Origin: Bog-473 sp963744225
GTDB lineage: Bacteria; Actinomycetota; Acidimicrobiia; Acidimicrobiales; RAAP-2
Direction of reading: 5' to 3'
DNA length: 64,000 nucleotides
NCBI GenBank assembly: GCA_963744225.1
Contig: CAVUSV010000003.1
Span: 310,001-374,000, forward strand
Shown here piece after piece: positions 7,210-16,428 of this stretch. A model generated the notes under the pieces. The model was not told the origin of the DNA. It worked only from the letters and a program-made list of their open reading frames with translations, and made no database searches. Made by a program: the position numbers and the translations under genes. Within the stretch, counting starts at the first letter, position 1. Each line of letters begins with the position of its first letter.

Positions 7210-9336
7210 GTGTCAGACGATTCCCCCACCCCCTGGGACATGAGCGCCACCTTCACCGACGTCGGGTCTCGCGAGACAATCGAGGACGTCCAGGGGCCTC
7301 CAGATCGCGGAGCTGACAGCAAGCGCTTCACGTGGGCCGTTCTCATCGGGATCGCGGTGGTCACCGTGCCGTACCTCTGGACCCTCTGGGACCTCTGGTC
7401 GGGAGGACTTGACCCCCTCAGGAGCGTGTCTCCGTCCAACTTCTACGACATCCAGGCGCGGGCGTTGTTCCATGGTCACCTGTACATCCCGAACGGGTCG
7501 ATCGGAATCGAGGCCTTCATCTACCAGGGTCACTCCTACACCTACTTCGGGCTCTTCCCGGCCCTGCTCCGCATGCCGGTTCTCCTGGTCACGAGCAGTC
7601 TCGACGCGCGGCTGACGGCTCCTTCGCTCCTCCTGGCCTGGATTGTCACCGGCCTGTTCACGTCGCTTCTCATCTGGAGAACACGTCATCTCGTACGCGG
7701 GCCGGTGCCACTCGGTTGGGGAGAGGCGGCCTGCTACGGGGTGCTCGCAGCTTCCGTGACCGGTGGGAGCGTGCTGCTGTGGCTTGCCAGCTCTCCTTCC
7801 GTCTACAACGAGGACATGGCGTGGAGTGTGGCCCTGACGACCGGGGTCCTCTTCGCCCTTTTAGGTGTCCTCGAGGGACCCTCGCGTCGACGGGTGTTGC
7901 TGCTCGGATGCCTCGTGCTCGCAACCAACCTCGACCGCCCCTCGACAGGCTATGCCTGCGCTCTTGGTGCTCTGCTCGTGGCGGGCTGGCTCGCCCTGGC
8001 CCGCAGGCGACCGAGCGATCGGCGTTTTGCCGTCGCCGCGGCGCTCGCGGGAGTGGTGCCGCTCGTCGTCGCGGCCGCCTTCGGCTGGGCGAAGTACCGC
8101 GCTCCCATCGGCGGCTACCCGCTCCAAGACCAGGTGTGGACCCAGGTCAACGCCCACCGCCAGTACTTTCTCGCCGTGAACGGTGGCACACCGTTCAGCC
8201 CCCACTTCCTGCCGAGCACCCTCGTCGCCTACCTCCAGCCGGAGGGATTGCATCTGACGGGCACATTCCCCTTCATCACGCTCCCCGCCCACTACCCCCT
8301 AGCGGTGGGCAAGGTGGTGCTGGAGCAGACGCAGCCGACGGCCAGCATTGTGGCGTCGATGCCGCTTCTCTTCCTGCTCACCTGCTGGGGCGTGGTGGCG
8401 GCGTTCAGGCCACGGGGATCCGGCGCCATCAGCCTCACCCGTATTCCGCTGATCACCGGCGCCGCCGGAGGGGCCGGCATCTTCCTCTTCGGCTTCATCT
8501 TCAACCGCTATACCTCCGACCTGCTCCCCTTCCTCATCCTCGCTAGCGCAGTCGGCCTCGCCGACATCTGCCATCGCATTGGAGGTCGGCGGCGTTTCGT
8601 CATCAACGCGGCTGCCTCGCTCCTGGTCCTGCTCGCCCTCTTCAGCGTGGTCACCAACCTCGGGATCGCAGCGTCACCGGTTCCGCAATGGACATCCGCA
8701 CAGGCCAAGAACTACCTCACAGTTCAACGGTCACTCACTCCAGGCTCTCAGTCGGCCTCCGTGATCCGCAGTGGCCCGCTTCCGTACTGGGCCCCGGCCA
8801 ACCAGCTCTACGCGGCGCCGGGGTGCACTGGTCTCTATCTCTCCACCGGCTATGCGTTCTGGGACTCACCGGGACAGCAGGTCATGCACTGGACATGGAT
8901 CCCGGTCGAGCAGTCGAGAGCCATTAACAAAACCGTCGGGTTCACCTTCAATGTGCCGCCTCAAAGCCTCCGGACCGCCGTCCCGCTGCTTCGGTACGGC
9001 TCGTCGACGCTCGTTGTCGAACCGGCGGGCGGCGGCCTCTTCCATATCCGCATCGAGAACCCCGGAGGGCCCAACCTCCTCTGGCCGGGGCCCATCGGAT
9101 GGAACTTCCCCGCCCATGAGCACCTCGTGTACCGGGTCAATGTGATGACGGACCCGACGCTCAACCAGATCAAGGTCACGTGGTACGGATCGATCATGTT
9201 TGTGCACTATCTGGGCGGCAAAGGCCCCGCTCGCGTCGCCGTGAGCCCCAAGAGGTCCCGAACGCCCGTGTCGGTGTCCGACCTGACCGGATCGTCACCC
9301 GACATGGGCCTATGTCAGAGCCTCCTGCACCGATAG
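7210..9336 (+). CDS. Family A polytopic membrane protein (GT-C-like), copy 3
   Basis: 708 residues if started at GTG 7210, which has GGAG ten bases upstream and gives the same length as its sister. GTG 7138 and ATG 7240 are in-frame alternatives. It shares the loop-1 block (NFYDIQARALFHGHLY, YTYFG), the YNEDMAW segment, a QVWTQVNAHRQYFLA stretch, the FPFIT motif and the terminal LCQSLLHR with the other copies. The sister at 4952 seems its closest relative in the window, so the pair probably arose by tandem duplication. No catalytic function is proven; GT-C-like transfer is inferred. Confidence 0.85.
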   Translation: MSDDSPTPWDMSATFTDVGSRETIEDVQGPPDRGADSKRFTWAVLIGIAVVTVPYLWTLWDLWSGGLDPLRSVSPSNFYDIQARALFHGHLYIPNGSIGIEAFIYQGHSYTYFGLFPALLRMPVLLVTSSLDARLTAPSLLLAWIVTGLFTSLLIWRTRHLVRGPVPLGWGEAACYGVLAASVTGGSVLLWLASSPSVYNEDMAWSVALTTGVLFALLGVLEGPSRRRVLLLGCLVLATNLDRPSTGYACALGALLVAGWLALARRRPSDRRFAVAAALAGVVPLVVAAAFGWAKYRAPIGGYPLQDQVWTQVNAHRQYFLAVNGGTPFSPHFLPSTLVAYLQPEGLHLTGTFPFITLPAHYPLAVGKVVLEQTQPTASIVASMPLLFLLTCWGVVAAFRPRGSGAISLTRIPLITGAAGGAGIFLFGFIFNRYTSDLLPFLILASAVGLADICHRIGGRRRFVINAAASLLVLLALFSVVTNLGIAASPVPQWTSAQAKNYLTVQRSLTPGSQSASVIRSGPLPYWAPANQLYAAPGCTGLYLSTGYAFWDSPGQQVMHWTWIPVEQSRAINKTVGFTFNVPPQSLRTAVPLLRYGSSTLVVEPAGGGLFHIRIENPGGPNLLWPGPIGWNFPAHEHLVYRVNVMTDPTLNQIKVTWYGSIMFVHYLGGKGPARVAVSPKRSRTPVSVSDLTGSSPDMGLCQSLLHR

Positions 9337-9344
9337 GTTCCCCG

Positions 9345-11191
9345 ATGGCGACCGGCGAGACGTCTCATCATTCAGTCCGAGACATGGCCGACACAGCGAC
9401 GTCGTCACGACCGGCTACGGGTGTCGGATTGCCTGGCCACAGAGCGATCGCGTCGCCACGTTCGAACCGGAGGTCGTGGATGATCCCCGTCGCCACTGTC
9501 CTCGGGTTCGCCATTCCCGCAGTGTCCTACCTCTGGATGATCCATGCCGGCGGCGTGAACGTCATCTACGCGGATCAATGGGACGACGTTGCACTGATCG
9601 GTCATTCGTACTCCGCGACCCTTCACCTCTCGACGCTGTGGTCACAGCACTACGAGAACCGCATCTTCTTTCCCAACCTGATCGTCTTGGCCCTCGCGTA
9701 CACCACTCACTTCAACGTCGTAACCGAGGAATACCTGAGCGCCCTCATGTTGTTCGGCGGCACGGCGCTCGTCATCTGCGCTCACAAACGTCGCTCACCA
9801 GAGCGGCGGTGGATCTGGTACTGCCCGGTGGCGTTCCTGATGCTTTCGCTCGCCCAAGCCGTCAACGCCCTCTGGGGCTTCCAGATGGCCTGGTACCTCG
9901 TGCTCCTCATGGTCGCCCTGGCCTTGTTCCTGCTGGACGAGGAGCCACAGCGATGGCCGATGCTCGCAGGTGCCATCGCTGCAGCCGTCATCGCGAGCTT
10001 CTCGTCAGTTCAGGGCTTGCTCGTGTGGCCGGCTGGCCTCCTTCTCATCTACCTGAGGCGCCGGCCGCGGCACCTCGTCATTGCCTGGATCGGCTCCGCG
10101 GTCCTGGCGGGCGTGATCTACTTCGTCGGCTTCAACTTCGGCGCCTCCCAGTCGCCGATCCAGAACCGCGTCACAACCCGACAGCCGTGCTCACCTTCTT
10201 CCTCCGGGTCGTGGGTGACATCGTGGGAGAGAATCAGCCGGGCTTCCTCGTGGCGGTCTTCGGCTTGGTGCTGGTCGTGACGGCGATCTGGGCGTTGGTA
10301 CGGTTCGCCATTTGGGGACGGACCAGCACTGGAGGTCGCCCCTTCGCCCTCTCGCTGATCCTTTTCGGGCTCCTTTTTTCGGGATTGACCGCGTCCGGTC
10401 GATCTGGTCTCGCCGTCTTTGGATTCGCCGTAGAGAACCGCTACACGGTCTTCGCCATCTTCGTCCTCGTCGGTTTGTACCTCGCCATCCTGGATCCACC
10501 TGTCGCCTCTGAGCTGCGATCGCCTGAACGTGGTGCTCGATCGTCGGCGGGAAGCGCGCGTCGACAGCGGCACGTCCTCTCCGATCCCCTATTCACTCTC
10601 GCTCGGGTCGTCGTCGGGGTGGGCATCGTCCTCACCGTGATACTCGGATCGGCCAACGGGATTTCCAAAGCGCGAGAGATACGCCAGAACCGCCTCTATC
10701 TGGGACAGGTGACCGTCAGGGCCAACCAGTACCCGAACACGGTCGTCGGCAACCTCGATTGGCTAGATACGGCCCATTCCATTCGCCGTCTGATCACGGT
10801 AGCCAAGGACCATCGCCTCAGCCTCTTCGGTACAGGTGACGCAGCGAGGTACCTGAGCGAAAAGCCGCTCGATCTCTACGGTTCGCCATTCCGCGCGACC
10901 GTGACCCTTCCCAGTAACGGGTCGACGCTTCACGGCAGGCAGTTCCTCGACGTGGCCGTCTCAGACCAGTTCGACGTCACGAAGGTTGACTACCTATTGA
11001 ACGGTCCGGGCCTCGAAGGCGCCTCGCTTGGCACCGGTTATCGGACCACCTATGGCTGGATCGGCGGATGGAACACCTCGACAGTGCCCAACGGAAGGTA
11101 CACAATCGAGGCGAGTGTCAGTGACTCGGGAGGTCGAAAGGTTGTGACTCCTCCGATCGAGGTGCGTGTCGAGAACCGAAGGCAGCGGTGA
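9345..11191 (+). pseudogene. Family B polytopic membrane protein, copy 1, interrupted by a frameshift near 10170
   Basis: The N-terminal half (from ATG 9345; ATG 9312 is possible) reads in one frame to about 10170. From there the family B sequence continues without loss in the next frame (HNPTAVLTFFLRVVGDIVG) to 11191. Bridged, it gives about 615 residues. Hallmarks: DQWDD in loop 1, HYENRIFFPNL, HKRRSP, YCPVAFL, NALWGFQMAWYLVL, VQGLLVWPAGLLL, about ten helices, and a C-terminal Ig-like domain (SNGSTLHGRQFLDVAVSD, then YGWIGGWNTS and PNGRYTIEA). The stop of copy 3 of family A lies 6 bases upstream, so it belongs to that operon. It is either a true pseudogene or an indel error. The product is an inferred GT-C-like transferase. 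Confidence 0.75.
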
Positions 11192-11707
11192 AGTGGCCCC
11201 TGTCGCCGCGTTCACGGCTCGGATGGCAGCGCTGACCCCACTCACCGAGAAACGTCCCCTCAAGTGGCCTACGCGGCGATAGGTGTCGGAGGGCCAGCCG
11301 GCCCAGCGAGTACCGGTCGAGTTCGATCAGGTCCGGCAGGACACGGCTGATGGGCAGCGTCGGGGGGTCTCGGCCCTACCCGGGGCAATCGCCCGGAACG
11401 GCACCCCCCCAGCAAACCCCAGGGAGATGCCTCGCGCTCGTCGCATGAAAGGCGCAGCGCTGAGCGCACCAGGGGCCGCCGCCGGATCCCACCCGGCGTG
11501 CTGATCAACTTCCGCAAGGAACAACTCAGCCGGCCCGTTTCGCGGGCGATACGGGAGCACCTGCACCCAGACGTGACGCCTATCTCAAATCAGTTCCTTC
11601 TCGGTCTCGGTGAACCTCTTCAAGGCCAATCTTCCAGATCGACGACAGCAACGTTTCCCAATCAGGCAGGTGGCGTTGACCGCCTGAACTCGCAAGATCG
11701 GAGATCG
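11192..11707. other. Intergenic region, no supported gene
   Basis: This 516-base stretch separates two converging family B genes. Frames on both strands are open for 70-80 codons, but the predicted peptides (Arg/Pro/Ala-rich) show no motif I know. I see no clear terminator hairpin. It could be decayed coding sequence. Confidence 0.35.
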
Positions 11708-13252
11708 CTAATGAGCAGGAATCGCCTCACGTTGGCGAGGCCGACATGCTGGCAAATTGGGTGGGCCCTCGGAACGGTAGACCTTGAAGGCTCCAGGACT
11801 AAACAGGCTCAGTGTGTCTTCTTTCGCGGCCTTGAAGATAGGGGCATCCACCTCGTTGATAAGGCTTCCGCTCCAAATTCCACCACCCAAAATGATGCTC
11901 TCATAACAGAGCCGCTGGTCCTGGGGTATCCGCGAGAGATTGACGACCAATCTCGCTTCGATAATTGCGGCATTCTGAGTTTGTCGCGCCTGCGTTATGC
12001 CGAAGTTTGTTGTTCCGATTACCCACAATAGCAACGGGATAACCGCACAGAGGTAAAGGCCGCGTACGATTCGAGAACGTCTTGAACGCGATGCGGAATG
12101 GATACCCGCAAGAATCATTGGCAACAGATATGTCGCGATACCCGCGAGCAGCATCACCTGGGGCATCACGTATTGAAAGGCGGGCGTACCGTAGGCGAAT
12201 CGGCCGTACACAATCATCGCGTCAAAGACCAGCGAGAAAAGGATGATCGCTGAAGGTAGAGGAACGCGAAATCTGAATCGCCGCTCTCTGAAGGACGCCA
12301 CGACGATGAACATGGAAATCAACGCGAGCATTGCCCCGATGATTTCCTGGGCCCCAGCCGCATTCGCCGTGGTGGGGTAGACGTAGCCCACCACTCGCAA
12401 GAAGAACAGCAGCACTCCTGTGGGGTGGCTCACGAGGTACCCGGATTGGCAGCGAGCCGCTGCGGGACAAGTGCCCAAGGCGATCAATTGGCTGTAACCG
12501 CGGAGAAACAGAACCACCGCTGTGACGCACCCGACCGTCCAAATTGATACCTCGATGTAGGTGCGTCGGCTCCAAGGGGTTTTCCACAAAAGTAGAAACA
12601 ATCCCACAGGCCACAACAGGAATCCTTGCAAAGCCGAGTAAGAAGCGATCACTGCAGCAAGCAGAGCAAACGCAAGCACAATTGATCGGTTCAAAGATGA
12701 GACGCTCAACAAGTAAATCAAGATGATGAAACAGAACGCCACCATGAACCATGCCACCTGAAACGCCCAGAGTGTGTTCTTCACGTCGGCGAAGCTAAAC
12801 CAGATGAGCCCGAGAACCACACACGGAACTGCCGTCAGCGGACGGCCGTCGTATGCTTTGTAGAGCCTAAGAAGAATGAAATAGCTGACGATGTACATGA
12901 CAGCACTGAGTAGAACAATTGATCGGAGATCGTAATGATCGATGAATCCGGAGAGTACGAACAGAAGATTGGGAAAAAAGATTCGGCTCTCTAGATGTTG
13001 CGCCCAAAGGCCACTCACTGTGAGATGACCGTGCAGAGCACTGTGAATCAACGGCACCACGTTCCAATCGTCACCTACAGGTTCATTGGTAGCGAAGTGG
13101 ATCACGAAGCCGAGGTATAAGACAACGAGCACGCCCGAAGCAATGACTAACGAAGCAAGCCGTGTGTTCTGGGGCTCACCACTGGACCGGGATTTCCTCA
13201 CGTGGGGGTCTTGGTTGACGACGTCGGGCGCCGTCCGAGTGAAGGAGGTCAC
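11708..13252 (-). CDS. Family B polytopic membrane protein, copy 2
   Basis: 514 residues from GTG 13252. Loop 1 has GDDWN in place of DQWDD, then LWAQHLESRIFFPNL, NTLWAFQVAWFMV, ALQGFLLWPVGLFLL and SHPTGVLLFFLRVVGY, so the family core is kept. It lacks the C-terminal Ig-like domain found in copies 1 and 4. The base composition is visibly more AT-rich than that of the 4.9-11.2 kb genes, which suggests separate acquisition. The start codon overlaps the stop of a small open frame (13249-13476) in a GTGA arrangement, a sign of translational coupling. Function inferred only: a GT-C-like step in surface glycan assembly. Confidence 0.8.
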   Translation of the reverse strand: MTSFTRTAPDVVNQDPHVRKSRSSGEPQNTRLASLVIASGVLVVLYLGFVIHFATNEPVGDDWNVVPLIHSALHGHLTVSGLWAQHLESRIFFPNLLFVLSGFIDHYDLRSIVLLSAVMYIVSYFILLRLYKAYDGRPLTAVPCVVLGLIWFSFADVKNTLWAFQVAWFMVAFCFIILIYLLSVSSLNRSIVLAFALLAAVIASYSALQGFLLWPVGLFLLLWKTPWSRRTYIEVSIWTVGCVTAVVLFLRGYSQLIALGTCPAAARCQSGYLVSHPTGVLLFFLRVVGYVYPTTANAAGAQEIIGAMLALISMFIVVASFRERRFRFRVPLPSAIILFSLVFDAMIVYGRFAYGTPAFQYVMPQVMLLAGIATYLLPMILAGIHSASRSRRSRIVRGLYLCAVIPLLLWVIGTTNFGITQARQTQNAAIIEARLVVNLSRIPQDQRLCYESIILGGGIWSGSLINEVDAPIFKAAKEDTLSLFSPGAFKVYRSEGPPNLPACRPRQREAIPAH

Positions 13253-13476
13253 GGCCTAGATCGGCGCCGACGCACAAGATCGGGTACGCGATTGAGGTTG
13301 CGGCGACGTTCGCTCGAGTGAGTGTGCAACCCCAAAATGCCGTTCCTAATCGGACGAGGAAGGGTCACGTTCATGACCGCAAGGCACACAATGATGGAGT
13401 TCACCAAACTGAATGTGCCGACACCAGCGACCTGATTAGAGTGAAGGGTGCCCTCAGGTGTCGAGGCGTCTCGCAT
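13249..13476 (-). CDS. Possible small membrane peptide coupled to family B copy 2
   Basis: 75 codons from ATG 13476, with GGGAG about ten bases upstream. One hydrophobic segment is visible (VAGVGTFSLVNSIIVCLAVM), then a basic tail. The stop overlaps the GTG of the next gene by GTGA. A similar arrangement, a short hydrophobic frame with a 4-bp overlap, precedes the family B gene at 51654. No homologue is recognised, and the coding evidence is limited to the start signal, the overlap and the helix. Confidence 0.3.
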   Translation of the reverse strand: MRDASTPEGTLHSNQVAGVGTFSLVNSIIVCLAVMNVTLPRPIRNGILGLHTHSSERRRNLNRVPDLVRRRRSRP

Positions 13477-13515
13477 CGCAGGCATCTCCCGCATCCAACC
13501 AACAATAGATCCCAC

Positions 13516-13572
13516 CGCAGGGAATGCTCCACAGCGCAGGGAATGCTCCACAGCGCAGGGAATGCTCCACAG
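13516..13572. repeat. Three perfect tandem copies of a 19-bp unit
   Basis: CGCAGGGAATGCTCCACAG is repeated three times without change at 13516-13534, 13535-13553 and 13554-13572. The region is a 312-base gap between a family B operon and a GT2 gene. Nineteen is not a multiple of three, so it is unlikely to be coding; it may be a small minisatellite. Confidence 0.9.
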
Positions 13573-13788
13573 CGCCGGTCTAGTCGAACCCCTCCGCCGC
13601 GGATGCCGTCACCAGGTCAGGTCGTCAAGTCTCCTATGACGCCGCGCCAGGTATGGCGTTGGCGACTTCGCGGCCCGAGCGCTTGTACGATGGTCTCCCT
13701 GGACGCACCCCGCACGCCGGACCACTGTCAGGCCGCCGGGAGCGACGTCAGACTCAACCGCCTTGAGTACCATCTCGGAAGAGTGCAG

Positions 13789-14520
13789 CTATTGGTATCT
13801 CGCAGGCGTAGCCAAATCAGCGCCCGCTGAGGATCTCGAGAAGCGAATACGCAGGATGGCGCGTAAGACGCTCCATCCTGCCCCGGCGGTCAGCTTCTTT
13901 CCTTCATCGATAGATCTCGGGTTGTACGTGACTGGCACTTCGACGATCTTGTAACCCAGGCGCAGCAATCGGCATGGAACCTCGGCATCGAAATCGAATC
14001 CGTCGCACCGCAGGTTGAGAGCTCTTACCACGTCTGACGGCAGCACCTTGTAGCACGTCAAGATATCCGTCAGGCGCGTGAAGAACAGCACATTCGCCGA
14101 CCATGTCAGGAGCTTGTTGCCGGCGTAGCTCAGGAGGGGAGTTTCACCGCGCCCCTGGTTTTTGAAGCGCGATCCGAAGACGGCCGGTCGTCCCTCGTTC
14201 ACAAGTCGCTGCAGTAACAAGGGTATTTGGGCTGGGTCCAACTCCAGGTCCGCATCCTGCACGACCAGAATGTCGCCAGTGGCTCGTTCAAATCCGGTGC
14301 GCACCGCGCGACCCTTGCCTCGAGCCTGATCCTCCAACACGAGCATGATCTCGGAACAAGCCGGGAGGCCCAGAAGCGCTTCACGCGTCCCATCGGTCGA
14401 AGCACCGTCGACGACAATGATCTCTCGAGACATGCCGTAGTCGACTGCACGCACACGCTCGACCAGCGTGACGATTGTCTCCGCCTCGTTCCGTACGGGT
14501 ATGACGATGGAGAGCTTCAT
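13789..14520 (-). CDS. Family 2 glycosyltransferase (DPM1-like)
   Basis: 243 residues from ATG 14520; the longer frame is not supported because the ATG overlaps the stop of the upstream gene (ATGA). The GT-A fold signatures are present: LSIVIPVRNEA at the N-terminus, VVDGASTDGT, and the metal-binding QDADLELD. The C-terminal region has DILTCYKV, FDFDAEV and VPVTYNPR, typical of dolichyl-phosphate mannose synthase-like enzymes without C-terminal helices. It should transfer a sugar from an NDP-sugar to polyprenyl phosphate at the cytoplasmic face. It is the last gene of a three-gene operon with a nucleotidyltransferase and an SDR that probably make its donor. Confidence 0.85.
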   Translation of the reverse strand: MKLSIVIPVRNEAETIVTLVERVRAVDYGMSREIIVVDGASTDGTREALLGLPACSEIMLVLEDQARGKGRAVRTGFERATGDILVVQDADLELDPAQIPLLLQRLVNEGRPAVFGSRFKNQGRGETPLLSYAGNKLLTWSANVLFFTRLTDILTCYKVLPSDVVRALNLRCDGFDFDAEVPCRLLRLGYKIVEVPVTYNPRSIDEGKKLTAGAGWSVLRAILRIRFSRSSAGADLATPARYQ

Positions 14521-15227
14521 TCGCGGATAGCGGCGACGATGCGAGCAGCCTCCTCGAGCTGTTCCATCCGGTCGATCGCCAGCCACGCCCCAGCGAACGG
14601 GTACGCCCTCACGGTGAGTCCCGAATTGAGCGCCGTGTTCATCAGGTCCGGCATCTCAAACGGCTGTCCGCTCGGGACTAGGTCGAGCACCGACCATCGA
14701 AAGACGTAGATCCCGGCATTGATGGTGTCAATGACGGTAGGTTTCTCCACGACGTTGGTGATGCGGTCGCCGTCAAGTTCAATTACGCCGTACGGATGTT
14801 TCAATTGATAGTCCCGTGTCACCACAGTTATGTCGTTGCTGCCCTCTTCGTGGAAGTCGATCAGACGACGCATGTCGATCTCGGTGAGCAAGTCACCGTT
14901 CATCACAAGCAAGGAGTCGCTTTCTCTCGCCGTGTGTCCGAATTGTTTGCGGACAAGTGCGAGGGGCCCTGCCGTACCGAGAGGTTCGGACTCGTGGGCA
15001 TACTCGATATGTACTCCTAGGTGAGCGCCGTCTCGAAAGTAAGTCTCGATCAGCTCAGCCCGATAGCCGACTGCGATTATGACGTCGCGCAGTCCAAAAC
15101 CCTTCAACCGGGTAAGAATCTCCTCAAGAATCGGATGCTCGCCTACCGGCAACAACGGCTTCGGAATGGTGTAGGTGAGGGGACGCAAGCGGACGCCCAG
15201 GCCTCCCGCCAGCAGCACGCACTTCAT
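14517..15227 (-). CDS. Sugar-1-phosphate nucleotidyltransferase
   Basis: 236 residues from ATG 15227, which overlaps the stop of the SDR gene (ATGA). The N-terminus has LAGGLGVRLRPLT and PKPLLPVGEHP, the nucleotide-binding signature of the RmlA/GlmU-type family; GTAGPL and NGDLLTEID supply the sugar and metal sites. The C-terminal left-handed helix domain of GlmU is absent; only a short tail follows, as in HddC- and RfbF-type enzymes. The base and sugar specificity cannot be read from the sequence. By context it activates the sugar that the SDR gene modifies and the GT2 gene uses. Confidence 0.85.
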   Translation of the reverse strand: MKCVLLAGGLGVRLRPLTYTIPKPLLPVGEHPILEEILTRLKGFGLRDVIIAVGYRAELIETYFRDGAHLGVHIEYAHESEPLGTAGPLALVRKQFGHTARESDSLLVMNGDLLTEIDMRRLIDFHEEGSNDITVVTRDYQLKHPYGVIELDGDRITNVVEKPTVIDTINAGIYVFRWSVLDLVPSGQPFEMPDLMNTALNSGLTVRAYPFAGAWLAIDRMEQLEEAARIVAAIRE

Positions 15228-16216
15228 ACGGCGTACTCCTGTGTCCGGTACTCGTCGAGATGCGCCTCGATCCAATCAGCGGTCCGGCGCAGTCCCTCGT
15301 CCAACGGCACTTCGGCTCGCCAGCCCGCCAAGTGAAGGGCTTTTGAGCTCTCGGCCTGCAGGCGCGACACCTCGCTCTTCTGCGGACGAACCCTACGATC
15401 CTCGACGAGGATCTCGAGGTCGTGACCAACGATCTTAGAGACCTGCAGAATGACGTCACGGATGCTGATTTCGACGCCCGTGCCGAGATTCACCACTTCT
15501 CCTAACGCCGTGTCGGAGGAGGCCACCGCCACGAAGCCACGCGCGGTGTCCTCCACGTACGTGAAGTCGCGAATCGTATCCACCGCCCCGAGCCTCAGTT
15601 TCGTCCCGGACAATGCTTGGCTGATGATGGTCGGAATTACGGCGCGAGCGGACTGGCGGGGCCCGTAGGCATTAAAGGGGCGAACGATCGTGATGGGCAT
15701 AGCGAACGAACGGTGGAAGCTGACCCCTAGAGCATCGGAAGCGATCTTCGTGGCGCTGTATGGGGACTGCGCCTGTAATGGGTGCTGCTCATCGATAGGG
15801 GTCCGCATAGCAGTCCCATAGACCTCACTCGTCGAGGTGAGGACGATGCGCTCGAGGGTACCGAGTTCCTTTGCGACCAAAAGAACGTTGGCCGTCCCCA
15901 TTATGTTGGTGTCGATCACCTCTTGGGGATGCTCGTACGAGTATGGGATACCAACGAGGGCGGCGAGGTGAAAAATCGCGTCAGCGTCGCGGGAGATCTC
16001 GCGCATCGCATCGACGTCGCGGACATCACCAAAGGTGATCTCGACCTCCCGCAGCACTGGCTCGGGAACGAAGCCGAGACATCCACGCTCGGCACGAGAG
16101 GTATAGCGCAACATCGCCCGAACTCGTGCGCCAGCTGTCACCAGGCGCTCGACAAGGGCGCTGCCAATAAACCCACCCGCCCCGGTGACCACGACCGTCT
16201 TGCCTTCGAAGCGCAC
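15224..16216 (-). CDS. NAD-dependent epimerase/dehydratase, LegB-like 4,6-dehydratase type
   Basis: 330 residues from GTG 16216, with GGGTGGGG upstream. A TTG at 16246 is in frame, but it would place the AGGAGG run inside the gene. Rossmann motif TGAGGFIG (11-18), catalytic STSEVYG and Y153-x3-K157 (SPYSATK). The strings VRPFNAYGPRQSARAV and IRDFTYVEDTARGF are typical of the NDP-sugar 4,6-dehydratases seen in legionaminic acid and related pathways (LegB-like). It probably oxidises C4 and removes water across C5-C6 of an NDP-HexNAc. It is the first gene of the operon, with ATGA overlaps to the next two. The specific substrate is inferred. Confidence 0.8.
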   Translation of the reverse strand: MRFEGKTVVVTGAGGFIGSALVERLVTAGARVRAMLRYTSRAERGCLGFVPEPVLREVEITFGDVRDVDAMREISRDADAIFHLAALVGIPYSYEHPQEVIDTNIMGTANVLLVAKELGTLERIVLTSTSEVYGTAMRTPIDEQHPLQAQSPYSATKIASDALGVSFHRSFAMPITIVRPFNAYGPRQSARAVIPTIISQALSGTKLRLGAVDTIRDFTYVEDTARGFVAVASSDTALGEVVNLGTGVEISIRDVILQVSKIVGHDLEILVEDRRVRPQKSEVSRLQAESSKALHLAGWRAEVPLDEGLRRTADWIEAHLDEYRTQEYAV

Positions 16217-16428
16217 GCCCCACCCTTTCGTTGCCTCCTGGAGCAAGCGCAGACACTACTACCCGAGCGGGCCTCTATGGGAGGGAGTCTGCGGGTGCCG
16301 AACTAGGACTGTCAGTCCCGAACAAGGGGGGTTCGAAGAGTCTTGCTGGAGATACAGTCAGCCGGTCGAACCGAGCTGAGGATCGATCTCGAGGGTCAGC
16401 GCCCTCCCACGACCGGAAAGCCAGCCCA

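Noticed and set aside
11283..11504. Open frame between the two converging family B genes
   Set aside because: No recognisable motif on either strand; possible decayed sequence only.
13510..13575. Tandem repeats as a CRISPR array
   Set aside because: The 19-bp units are directly adjacent with no spacers, and no cas gene is present.
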